DNA from: Agarophyton chilense | Lineage: Eukaryota > Rhodophyta > Florideophyceae > Gracilariales > Gracilariaceae | DNA length: 64,000 nt | Assembly (NCBI GenBank): GCA_030374765.1 | Contig: JARGXX010000095.1 | Location: forward strand, 186,001 to 250,000 | Direction of reading: 5' to 3' | In this document: in pieces, positions 1-12,116 of the stretch | Layout of the letters: each line of letters opens with the position of its first letter | How positions within the stretch are numbered: the stretch's first letter is position 1 | Notes under the pieces: model-generated | What the model was told of the DNA's origin: nothing | Database searches by the model: none | Seen by the model: the letters and a program-made list of their open reading frames with translations, nothing else | Position numbers and translations under genes: made by a program

Positions 1-331
1 AGACTCTTTAATTGATCCACGTCGTCGTCCGCTCTACGGTTTTCGAACACTCCAACCCTCATCTTCAGCCTATCTAGCATCTCTGCTAACGAGAGACATC
101 TCCGAAAACCGCGAAAGGGCGTCTAACGCCACGAAACATATCTCGCTTCGACCTCCTCCCCTCCGCTTCCGCACCCATTGAAACTGAAAACGCTATACCG
201 TGCCGTTCCCTTTCAATCCTTCTTGAAACAAACCGTGTGCCCTCGTGCTAATGGAGGACCTTTCTCGGGAATGAAGTTCTACAACTTCGTCAAGTTCACG
301 GTTCCAGGCTGGTGGATGCCCAATCCCCGTC

Positions 332-2710
332 TTGAACGCTGAACTTTTTACTACCGCATGGAGGGTGTTCACGGCAGTCCGCGATGCATACGCCGATTCC
401 AGAGGCCCCTGGGATCCAAAATGCGATGTCAAGTTCGACAATTTCGTGGAGTATTTGCTACAGAATCGTCTCACCAACGCTTCCGTCGCTGCATTCTTGG
501 TGAGATTTTTTGGTTCCTCTTACACAACGTTCGATGAGGAGGAACTCACAGCCTATCTCTGCTGAACTGTGACGGGCCGTAGTCAATATTTCCGTCAGGT
601 TTATCGGTATTTGACTTTCTTTGATAAGCAAAACGGTTGGAAAGACAGGCGTATGTGCGACTTCTACGACAGGAATATCTATTCAAGGCGCGGTGGTGCG
701 ACTGGGATGTTGGAAACGGTGTTGTACAACGATTTCTTTCAGAGGTTATACCGCGGAGAAGCTACAAGAAAAAGGTGGGGGGGGGGGAAGGTTTCGAACC
801 ACCCCTTCTACGAGGTTCCAGCAGCTCGTTTGCCACTCTATGGTTAAGCAAATTGAGCACATGCGTTCAAGTTGGGCAACCAAATGATGGAAGGTTATGA
901 TAAGAAGAGTGAGGGTGGTGGAGCATGTCGAAAGCTTCACATTCTCTATTCGCTCTCACGGTAAGCGCATGGCGTACTGTATACAGCAAGTTTACAAGGC
1001 CTGGGATGTGTTTGATTCCGTGCTGGGCTTCTGCGAAGCAGAGTAGATGTTGCTTCCTTGTCTGCTTCTAAATAAGGACACCTTTACGCTGATTTCATTT
1101 TAATCTCGAACAATTGGCTTTGGCCCCAAGACCGCCGAATACACTCTCGGAGAAGAAAGGAAGCCGACATTTTCTGCCTCCGAGGTCGTTTCTTGGGCTT
1201 CGCCCTTTTCCGAGGATGTCGACCACAATATGTATATCCTGGCATGTGATTTCGTATCGGATGTGGAGTGGAATGTACTGGACAAGAAGTTGTACGAGCC
1301 GACCGAAACCGAGGATTGACCAGTGCTAGAAATGTTTAAATGCAAGGGCGCCAAGCCTCCCGTTCGTTTTCGTTCTTTGTCCGAGAATGGTATCCGGACT
1401 GTGAAGGACGCCTCTGCACTGCAGAATATAACAACCGCGAAATATTGTATCGTGGGATGAAGATGGCGAAGAAGAAGTACGAAATGCAGACGTCGGTTCA
1501 GGGAGGAAAAGTGGGACGAAGATCGTGCAGGGGCAGTTGGGAAGAAAATTTTCGAAACCTTCACGGGCTCCGAAGATTTCAATGGCACCGGTAGCGGTGA
1601 CGCTCCTGGAACGCCCACTGCTGCGGTCGTTGCCGATATACAGCCACAAGCAGCGGTGAACCCCTCTGTTAACATCCTTTATCCTCATGGTGGGCTGGAC
1701 CGTGTCACTAAGAGAGCTCTAAAGCTTCTCGAGCTCATGATGGAGAAGAACTTTACCATTCACTGTATGGGGTCTGAAGAGCTGGTGGACGGTCATGGAA
1801 GTCCTCCAGGGGGAAACCTGTCTCCTAATGGAAGGGCTCAACTTGTTCTAACTTATCCTCGGTATGGAATTCGGGATACGGAATACGACAAGATCTCGGA
1901 GGAGGAGATGGCGACCTTGATTCACGACTGCTCTAAAACAGTGCCTCCCGGTGGGCACCTGGTTATGTTCTGTTCGAACTTTCAGTTCCTGTTATGGCAA
2001 AAGATTGTGAACGAGGGCTAAAACGTCGACAGAGAGAGGAGGATGCAGACGTCCATAACCGTGAAAAAGACAACGATGTGGTTCCTACGCCATCGTTCAA
2101 AGCTCGATGGCGTTCTCAAGAGGGAACAACATCAGTCTCTTTCTGGCAGCGGAGCAGGCCGTGCGAGCTGTTCGGAATGGCATCCCGTATTCAGAACAGA
2201 AGACCATGGTGAACTACCGTAAGTTCAACCATGTGGCCAGCAGATTCCTCGGGCATGTTTGAGCAATCGTACCAGGCTCCCCATCTGGCCCTGGGAGAGA
2301 GACTGTACTGGAGGATTCGGCAAAACAATGGATTTGTACACCGTCAGATTCGCCCCGAGCAGAAGTCGAGGGAATTGATGAAGGAACCCATTGCTCGCTT
2401 TTCTCAGCCTAAAGACGTGATCATGGACTTCTTGTAGGGAACGTGTGCAACCGCATTTGTATGTATGGAAATTGTTCCTCACCAAAAGTTCATCGGTGAT
2501 GAGAAGTACTTTGAGTTATTCAAGCACGCGAAACACAACGCAGTAGTGCATTTGGCCAAGATGATTGCCAACAACACGCTAAGAGCCGGGGACCTGGAGT
2601 GTAATGAAGATGTCAGGGCAAATGCTATTGTGCAAGCGGCACTTCAGGTGTCGGCTTTCAGGAAGAAAAGGAATTTCATTAAATGGAGAGCAACGAAGAA
2701 CTTTCCTTAG
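332..2710 (+). pseudogene. Ruined DNA adenine-type methyltransferase-like gene
   Basis: A decayed coding region, recognisable best in its second half. Around 1656-2021 it reads like the front half of a class I amino-methyltransferase: a TYPRYG stretch stands where DPPY-type enzymes have their catalytic motif, followed by a PPGGHLVMFC strand typical of the next fold element. Around 2370-2560 it shows the second hallmark, a run resembling QPKDVIMDF then an FIGDEKYFE segment, as in the SAM-binding end of N6-adenine or N4-cytosine methyltransferases. The catalytic-first order is that of beta-class enzymes. The part before 1.1 kb (332-850) is open but not recognised. The gene is broken by roughly five or more interruptions, and a tRNA-like insertion sits near 0.8 kb. 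It may be a host gene or cargo of a mobile element; the sequence does not decide. The family call is from motif reading only. Confidence 0.5.
770..885 (-). repeat. tRNA-like (SINE-like) sequence with RNA polymerase III boxes
   Basis: On the minus strand a perfect B-box (GGTTCGAAACC) lies at 790-800, with an A-box-like TGGCAAACGAG at 825-835, about 24 bases upstream in the direction of transcription, close to normal tRNA spacing. The head is followed on the minus strand by a C-rich run and a T-rich stretch. The cloverleaf stems do not close well, so this is more likely a tRNA-derived SINE or an old tRNA relic than a working tRNA. It interrupts the methyltransferase-like pseudogene. Confidence 0.35.
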
Positions 2711-5700
2711 TACCAACGGTTCCCCTTCCATATCATGGCTTTCTTGTTGACTTTATGGAATGATAGGGAGCTAACCTAGAGGCATTGTAATAAGGCTTTA
2801 CATTTGTGGCCTCCAAGTAGTCAAGGGCAACTTAAAGTCTTGGAGCCCGAGCTGGGGCCTAGCATCGATGCATTAAGTCACTGGTGCGTGGTGGCGAAGT
2901 CTTCAGTGAAGCAATTTGGTTTCGTTTTTTTCATGAAAATCTGACTTGTATTTGTTTATCATTACGACAGTGCGGCCGACATTCCATGAATAGGAAATGA
3001 TAGAAGTATGGGTAAGTTCGATTTCTAATTCTATCTGGTATTCGTTAGGGAGGGAGATTTCATTTGACGTTGTTTGCTGCTGCTAGGGGACAGGGAGGCA
3101 AGCTTGGACGACAAGTGGGAGAATTGGTTGCTGCAGGGGTGAATGCGGTACTGATGTAGTTTGGCTTTGTTTTTGACGAAGATCTGACTTTTTTTGTTTA
3201 TTGATGAAAATGGAGAAGGGTGGGGGCGAAACAACGAGCAGAAGTTTGGAACATGTAAGTTCGATGCTACGGAAGGCATTTTACATGAAGCGAGTAATAG
3301 GGTTCTAACTTGTTGTTTCATTTGCGTGCTGTCTATCTAATTATGTAGGAAAATGTAGTGGACGAAGAGGAAGGGCTTTAAAAGGTTCTTGTCGAGTTCT
3401 CTAGGGACAGTATTCCTGCCTGAACCGTCGGTACCCGGAGAAAAGAGGCACACATCAGTTTGCGTCGCGCTTGGCGAGACGTTAAGTGAAGCGCGACGAT
3501 TGGGCGAGGAGAAGCGATCAGCGATCGAGCGAGGCGCAGTGATCGGCAATCGGGCGGGAGATAGGACGGAAAACTGGTCTCTGGACATGAAATGGGGTCT
3601 TCATATTTCACATCCGGAGACCCGCTTCCGGTCGAGTCGCCCGAGCGTTTGGAGTGCTGATGCTATCGCTGTATTATGCACCAGCGATTATGGTGATTAG
3701 AGGGCATTTAAGTGAATGGGCGGTGCATTTGAACGGTTCACACTAGCCACAATACTTGTGCCATATGGAATATCTCGCGCTAGGTAAGAATCGATATTCC
3801 TTTCATTGTCGGTAGAATTCGTGATCTAGGATGAATGATAACTGAAAGATATCGCCCAAGTTTGCTTCCATTATTGGTAGTATTCCGATGCTATTGTGGA
3901 AGTTTGCTAGTTTTCTACATTCACCTCAACATTCATATGAACTCTTTTTTTGCGCTAGATATTCTAGCATCAAAATTCTGCTAATTTTTGTATGCTAGCC
4001 ATAGACATTGTAGCACACCCAAAGTAGAAACCTAGCAGTCAATAATAGCTTCCCGAAAACACAGACGTACGTCTTGGGGGGGTTTAACCCTTTTTCTCGT
4101 GTTTCGAATTTTGAGACACCGCTCTCGGCTAAGCTGGGACGTTGTCATCCATCAAGATGGGTTATTTCAATGTTTCTACACGGTAACTGACACGATTGAA
4201 TCGGGTTCAAAAGTTGTTCACGTAAACGAAAAAACCACCATAACGTTCCAATATTGTCTTTACATCTGTCTAAAAAATAAAAAGGCCTTCCCACAAATCC
4301 TTCAAAGAATAGGTATCACACATGACACGCAGGACTTCAAACTCTTGCAAGAGGGCCTTATGAGCTTCGTGCCTGTCAGGTAACTGCTTTCGCAGGTCCA
4401 CATCGTTTTCAATATGAAATTCCTTTTCCTGGGGCGTAGCGTTATATGCGGAGACGAGCGTATCCACGACAGGGTCCAGTTTTCTTTCATTAGTAGATAC
4501 TTCTGGGAAAGCCCTCAGCGATTGAATTCGACTGTTTGAGAAGCCCTGGTATTTACTTTTCGGTTCGGAGTTAAACTTTGGAAGGGGTCCAGGAAGGAAT
4601 ATCTTCTGAAAACGGACATCTGCGGTGGGAATCACATCTGGAAGGGAACAGCTCGGCGTTTGGTTGAAGTTGGCGTCCGACGGCTGTCATGAAATCTTTG
4701 GAAACAATACCGGTATTTGGATAACCAAACACTTCCCCAAAACATAACAACCCAAGAAATAGGGAACTAATGTCAAAGAGGAATGTTACAAGAGTGTGGT
4801 GACCACCTTATGGACCAAAAACCGAAGATGCACGCAATTCTTTCTAAGTCGAGGGACCACTTGGGGAGCAACATTTTGAAACCAAACAACACGAATACAT
4901 TCGGTATCTTCCCCTCTAGAGGGGTACCACAGCGACGGAACCTCTCCAGGAATGCACAGCGAAGTTGGGGTGTAACCCCGAAGCAAACCGCTACGACAAG
5001 AGGAGGGAGTGGGGGGGGGATGGAAGGATTCATTCCAATGATATTGATTTCAAAAGGACTACTAACCACGAGACCGGGGAGAAAGGAAAAAGGAGCACGC
5101 ACCAGGGCGATCAGGTTGCAGAGCATTTGAGCCAAAGTAAACGAAATACAGAAAAACTGCAGGAGCAAGAATAAGTAATTTTTAATAATAAGACGCCACC
5201 AGTGGTGATAGTTCTCTTGAAGAAGTGTGGTGGGCAAGTCTACCCTGAATTACAGGGCACAAACTCCGAAAAGAGTCATAACACGCGCAAGCGGAAAAAG
5301 CTTAGAGCCAAAAGAAACAGGATTGGGAATATTTTTAGAGCGGCAAGGAAGAATAGCCCAGCCACTATAAAGTGTAGATAAATTCAGTAAACTTCTCACC
5401 TTAAAATAATGCATATAATCAAATATATAACTTATCAGCAGTGCTGGGAGCCCATGTGAACCCCTAGCGTGCACAAACTGTCCGTCGTGCAAGAATGCTC
5501 TAAAATAAGAGCAAAACTCAATGCACGCGCAAGCGATAAAACTATGAGTCGTACGAAACCACTTTCACGAAGGATGCACTGTAGTAATCACTACGGTTGA
5601 CACCAAATCTTTCCGAAAGTTTTCCTCGGCACGGTCTCGTATATTCTATCGATTCTTCTTACTCTCCTCGCTTATTTTCAAGTTGAGCTTCAGACATACA

Positions 5701-6787
5701 GTCAGACCTCTTTGTGTATTTAGCCGCAGATGCTTCGCTTGCGGGTCTATCCTCTTGAAAAAAATATTTCAGAATTTACGTGGTTTCTTTTACTTCGCTG
5801 CATTTTACCACGAGTGGAGTCGATGAGTCTCTTCTTGAACATCTGTAGCTCGGCAATTCGTTTGCGTCACTTGTAAACTTTTTGGGTCGTGTTCGGCTAA
5901 TAGTGGTATCCTGTCTTTCTTTGCCAGAGTCTCTAGAATCAAGCTATCGTAAAACGTTCACTTCTTTCTCGTTGTCTTATCTGGATCTTGCAAGTACGAC
6001 ATAACTTATTAAAACTTCTTTAGTCGGGAGACATATATGACGTACAATTATCACTAGAGCCTGCTGTTTTATTGACTCGATAGTGCTCTGGGTCTCGAAC
6101 TTAGAAGCTAGACCAAACAAACCTTGATAGTATTGGGGCACGTAAAAAAACTGCAGTTACAAAGTGGCTGGTTACCTAGCCTATACCGTGGTTATAGTTG
6201 ATGGTAATCGTCGAGACGGGGTAGACTATATATGATAGTTTGAAAAAAGCTCACAAAAATATTTCGCTCTAGCCGAATTGTTTTTTATTGTACTTAAAAA
6301 GAGAAGGTGCAGTTTTGTCTATGCAATATGTTTTACTTTTCAAATCACTCGGAAGATACTGATAATTCAAGATTGCTGACGTAGATTTAGAGACTTAATC
6401 AACACTTGCCACAATTTTAGCGGGTTACTTCACTACTGTACATTATTATATTTACAATTACTTTCCGGGAAGATATAGATTAACAACAAAGGAACTAGAT
6501 CCTCCGTAGCTCTAGGCCGATGATACCCCGCCTCCATAATTTGGTGAAGATAAAGCAACTTACTACTAGATGACTTTTTGAAAGGGTCAAGTGATTTGGA
6601 CGCCTATTAACAGGCTCATAAAAATTGCTGTGTAATTGACAACCTATCCGCGATAAATGTATACTACGAGCTCGTCGGCGAGTGCCGAGAAGAGCAAAGG
6701 AAGCAAAAGATCGGTTTTCTCCATCACTGAATCATTACATTCTGAATATAGTCCTGCTCGCTGTGTTGATGTTCAACGTTATCACCG
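2711..6787. other. Gene-free stretch
   Basis: No open reading frame here has both a normal ATG start and recognisable protein character. The stretch at 3.4-3.7 kb is GC-richer; 3.8-4.1 and 5.5-6.7 kb are AT-rich. The only structure seen is an imperfect tandem duplication at 2.9-3.3 kb, listed separately. It probably consists of transposon debris too old to name. Confidence 0.5.
2910..3300. repeat. Imperfect tandem duplication, period about 244 bases
   Basis: The segment beginning near 2915 (TTTGG, a T-rich run, then ATCTGACTT and TTTGTTTAT) recurs from 3160 in the same order. A shared TAAGTTCGAT at 3013 recurs at 3256. The two copies differ at many positions, so the duplication is old. Confidence 0.45.
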
Positions 6788-7010
6788 TGTGAAACCTAAA
6801 CTCACCTACGTGCGACACATATGAAAACACGGAGTGCTGTCGGAGATCTTTTGTCCGGCTTCGAGGATGATTAAGCAAATCCCACTGCGGCCAGTGGGAA
6901 CATGGCCGCTCCACACGGACAACGTGGTACTTGGTCGCGCTTTCCGATTTCGCACGTGCTCTACAACAGCTCATCTGAATAAAGCTGCTCCTACAAAAAC
7001 AATAGTTATG
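6788..7010 (+). repeat. 5' LTR of the copia fossil
   Basis: Matches 11975-12116 and then 15248-15325 in the same order. Shared blocks include ACCTAAACTC, CTGTCGGAGATC and CGCTCCACAC, then TACTTGGT and GCTGCTC. The outer end is set by the paired TGT..GAACC starts. The inner end, about 7.0 kb, is approximate because the copies fade. Confidence 0.65.
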
Positions 7011-10000
7011 GGCCCAGGATTGTTTGCTAGATCCATGCATTCTCCGTCACATCCGCCGATGTTTTCCGTGGATGAAGATACCTGTCTTTGACGTCTTCAT
7101 TTCTCCAATCGGGTGGAATTTATGAAGACTGCTGCCGAGAAAGAAACAGGCAAGTCATATGAACTGTCTACGCCACTCCCGGGTGACCATTGTACGATCG
7201 TGGCCTCCCTGCTGCTCAGAATTCTATTGCCGAAGAAGCTCACCTCAAAGAAGATATTAATTAAGACAAGGAATACTAAATTAAAGGAGTCAAGTAAATT
7301 GTGGACTTAGTTGGAGTTGATCAGCCAACTGAAATGGTAACCCGACTGATCAATTCTTTCCACAAGGTCACAAGCTGCTGTCGCCGGAAGCAAGAGGACC
7401 TGTGGTTTTTGGTTGATCATTTTCGAAGCCTTGCTTCGGAACATTTTATGCACACTGGAAGAACCTTGTCGTCTCAACTAAAAAAAAAGTTGTTACCATT
7501 AAGTTGCTGAACAATTTTGATCTTCCGGAAATCACGCTGAATAATGTTGTTATGCAGTTTTTTGGCGAAGCTAATCATCGATTGAAGACAGTCAGCAAGC
7601 CGAGTGACTACGTTTCAGTTCCTTCCAAAGTCCCCGAGCAGATTGAAGATTGTGCGCAAGGGGTTAAAAATGATTTGGCACCTTTTCAATAGAAGAATAG
7701 CGTCCCATGCCTGACGAGACTTGTTAAAATTCTTCGTGACAACTGGAAGCGAACTACAGAAACTCTTCGGTATGTGGTGTCCAAGCTTCTAAGGGGCGGA
7801 GAAGAAGTCGAGAATGATCTCATCAAGACCATTCGTTCTCCTTCTCGAAGTCGTTCTGTTTTCCATTTAGATCATTCTGTAAAAGTGCTTTGCTCATTAA
7901 CGATGTCCACTAAGGCACCGAACACCCACCTTAGTCGTAATGATTTGGAGTCAATGCTTAAGCAGAACCTGTAGAAGGCACTGCTAAGTCTGGGAGCACC
8001 GGTCGGTTCCGCTTTGGAAGATGACATAGTATCAGACCCTTCGGATTCCAGTTTTCAAATAAATAACAAGGAGTAGAAGAGGAAGAACAATTTTAACAAG
8101 TCTCGCTCTTTGCAAAAAGTTGCTGAAGGATATTCTGCCTCCAAAAAGAGATCTTCTGAAAGGCACTGCTTCGAGTGCGGCTCGGAGGCCCATTTTAGAC
8201 GAGACAAATAAGGCCAATCCCCCAGCTGGCTAGCGAAAAAGCGCAAACTAAAAGCTTGTATTAAGAAAGTCAAAAAGGTTGGCGACGACGGATTTTTTCA
8301 GGGAGGCTTCAATCCTTTTAAAGGCAACGAACCTTGATCAGTGGATGAGGAGCCGACCATAAGGTTCCCATCGTTCGAGACCCGAACGCCGTGAAAGAAG
8401 TCAGGTGTCTTCACAGTGTCAGAGAAATGGAAGCCGCCGCGAAACTGGCCTCTACCTTGTCAATTTTCTTTAACGCTGCGAGAACTGGACCGGGATTCGT
8501 TCTTTCACGATTATGGAGTTAACAGCGAAGATGAATTGATTGTTTTTGCCATTCGGGATTAGCAAATTATTGATATAAATAAAAATAGGACAAAAAATAT
8601 ATTCTATTTTACTGAGGGAGATGGGCCCTTGTTGCTGGGAAAACAGATCTTTCACAAGTCCCACCTAATCCGTGAAGAGGTCATGTTCGTGATTCCGAAA
8701 AAAGTTTGAGTTTTGTCAAACAAGCTTCCTTGCTTTCCCATCTACTCTTCTCGTCTCGGTGAGGATCCCGAAGATGTAGTTCGTACAAGGCTTTTAGTTG
8801 TGCTGGTCAACCATAAAACTATCCAGTCTTTTTCCTCGTTTCAAAGAAAATTCATCTTGAGCAGATTTGAGAAGGTATCGAAGGCGTATTTATCTAACAT
8901 AAAAGTTGCAAAGAAGTTTGCATCCAAGCTCTATGGCTACACTTGCCTGACCTTCAACGATATTGCTGAGATTTTGTCGCCACGATGGAGTGCTCACGCC
9001 CGCAATGAAACAGGCATTGCAAGTTGAGCTAGACAAATGCATTGGATGTGAAACTACTGAATGCCTCTAGCGTCTGGGAAGAGTTCTTTTCGAAGGCTTC
9101 TGATATCTTTCAATCACCATGTCCAGATTGACTTCATGTTCATCAATGAGATAGACTGTACACCGATACTTGATAAAGTGGATGTGTCATCAGCTTTTTC
9201 GGTAACTACTCTCATGACCTCAAGGGAAATGAAGCACGTGACCATAACATTTGAACGAGACTGAATCAAAAAGAAGGGGCCCCCAGCAGTGGACTCTGCG
9301 GACCCGGGGTTGAAGAACTTCATCTTCCGCCGACTACTTGGGGCTCATTCAATCTCGTTCGAGTCTCGTTCTACACTTCTCCATAATAAAATTGGCATCT
9401 TAGAAGCGAAAAATGGTGAATTCCAGTTGTTTTCGCTTCTGCTTTTGAAAAACGCAAACTATTTCTCGGTCATTCGAAATAAGGTTTACAACTTCGAAAA
9501 TGTATCATCATGCGCGACGTATCTCAGTAACACCGTGTACGAGGGAAGGAAGCTAAGTAGATTAGAAATTGCATGCGGTTATACACCTTTGATTCTTGGA
9601 CTCCCGCAGCAACAAGTTCCTTCAGATCTCAAGCTTCCGGGGAACAAGTCGCTGGCAGGAATCTTCAATCACTTTTAGTAACTATAAATCCCCATACTTT
9701 ACCAGAGTCGCACTGTCGCCGCAAAATTCTGGTATATTACTTCAAGAAGGGACCGAAAGCAGAAATACGGAAGTTGGCTTACGACAAGCTAAACAACATT
9801 CGCTTTTGCTTTCATCAAGCAATGATCACCGCGGGCCAACAATCCATGTGGCCTGTGAAGATATTAGGCTGGTACCGAAGTCCTCAGTTTTGTTTGAGCT
9901 CGACCAAATGAGACATCGATATCCACAGTCTTATTCCATCTTGGAGGAAGTCAGACTGAAAGAGAACAGCAATAGCGAAAAAATTCAGCAAAATTTTGAA

Positions 10001-12116
10001 TAAGGCTTCGACTCAGGCGAAGTCGTACCAAATGTCATACCAGAAGATTATTCTGTTGATAAGCGTGGAAGCTTCAGGTTTATCCTTAACGAAGAATCCA
10101 CGCTCTGGTCGCCTCATCCTTCTGTGATCACTCTCATTTCGGGACGCAAGTCCAAGGGTGTCGACGATCCTAGCAAGCATATTGGTTCGCCTTCAAATCC
10201 GCCCCGGTCGGAAAAAAAAATTAGAGAGACATTTATTGGGACTCCAAACATCCCAATATATTTGGAAAGTGCTGAACAGACCAACCCCTGTCAGGCCAAA
10301 GAGGTACTTGGTGACCATCATGTGTATGAATCTCTCCTTCAGTTTCTTCCGCAGTGAATCAGTGACAAATCTATCCCAAAGGAAAAAGGATTCTACGAAG
10401 ATTAGTATGAGGAACCTAAAAGATCATCCCTCCCTTTTGATGCGAACCTCTTATCCTCCCAACACTTCTTTCATGTAATAAGTGATGAAAAAAACGGAAA
10501 CTTTGGCTGAAGTGCAGACTAGTGACTCGTGGAAACCGTGATAGCGAAAAAGACTCAATTTAAAAGGAATATTCGTCTGCACAGTTCCCCATTATTCGGC
10601 TGGTTCCACCGAGAACCACAATATTTCAGTATTCTCTTGCCAGCATCGATATCAAAGGTGCCTATCGCCAGAGCGGGAAACTGTATTAAGATATTTACAT
10701 TCCTCCCCCGAACGACTGGGAGCTGAGAGGTTTTGTTTAAAAGATACTATTTACCACTTATGGTCTTTTGGAGTCGGAAAGAATTCGGCAATCGACCATC
10801 GAGATGTGGTTTTTTGAAAAACTGTTCCACGCAGTGGTAGGTTTTGCCTCAAATCTTCTTGCTACGAAAGAAGAACAAAAGAATTGAACTGGTTCTCGCA
10901 AAAGTTGTGGATGACATTCTTATTGACGGCTATCTTCGTATGGACCGTACTGATGAGGGGTAACATGGTCAAGCAGAAGATTCGGATTGTCAGGGCACCA
11001 GTTGAGGATAGCCATACTGCAAAGACTGGCGAGCTGTAACGCACGAACGAGAATACTACTTCCATCGACGTGCTCGAAAAGATAACGTTCACGCCCACCC
11101 CCCGTGTCCGTTCTACCAAGTTGTAGAACCTCTTCCATGTTCAACTTCGCGGCAAGGCCTTTAACGGCGTGACGCTATCGGTTTGAAGAATAGCTGGTCT
11201 TCAAAGAATAATCACCACGTCGTGAAATGAAAAGATTTTAGGCTGATCCGTCCTAGTCGAAAAAGCATGGAGCTGATGGTTGGAACCGATTGCTTGATCA
11301 AGGCGATTCTTCATCGCATATTGGTAGTATGAACGATCGCCTCGTCCTGCATCAATTTGCCGCAATGTGGCATCGTGAGACGCTTTCACTCATTTTCCTT
11401 GCAGTGGAGGCAATCCACCGTGCTGCGCAGTGAACAAGTTCCCGCCTCGCAATTTCTACCACGATGAATCGGGGTGTGCACCCGCCTTCGCTAGAATACG
11501 CCGTTATTGGCATCGTTTTACCATTTTGTCAACTTCCTTTTTGTGTAGTGACGAAGAATCTCCCAGAAATATGTGTGTCGCTTGCAGCGGTGGCAAAAAT
11601 TTACAAGTCCTGCGGTCGTCTTAGGAGTATTGTGCTTGAGCTCGGCGTAGTCGTGAACGCACTGGTAACAGATTAGATGATTGAGCCCTCAACGATCTAA
11701 AGACGGAGGGACTCAAAGTATCTGTCCTCGCTTAAGTGCTGGTCTAAAAGTACTTACCTTTGTTCTTCACATCCCTCAACGATTTTGGATCAAGAAACTG
11801 TTCACTGTTGAAATGGTACGCTCAAAAAGACCGCGATTGATGCGGCAAGCGGATAGAAAAAGCACGGTTGAAAGGGAGAGACGCAGCGCGGTTTTGGAGC
11901 TTGTGGGTAGCAGTCGGCTTTACTGCGATAGTTGTGATGATTTAACAACACGGCTTGGCGTCCAAAAAGGGGTATGTCGAACCTAAACTCGACAACGTGC
12001 TACAAGTGTGACAACACGGACTGCTGTCGGAGATCGTGTGTCCAGCTCACGGGAAGATTAACAAAATCCAGGAGCAGCCAGGAAGAACATGGGCGCTCCA
12101 CACAGACAACGTGGCA

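Noticed and set aside
1100-1675. Minus-strand ORF of 191 codons
   Set aside because: It is the antisense of the methyltransferase-like relic, whose sense strand carries the recognisable motifs.
4270-4635. Minus-strand ORF of 121 codons with a protein-like look
   Set aside because: It begins with GTG, has no recognised family and no supporting promoter or neighbouring gene structure.
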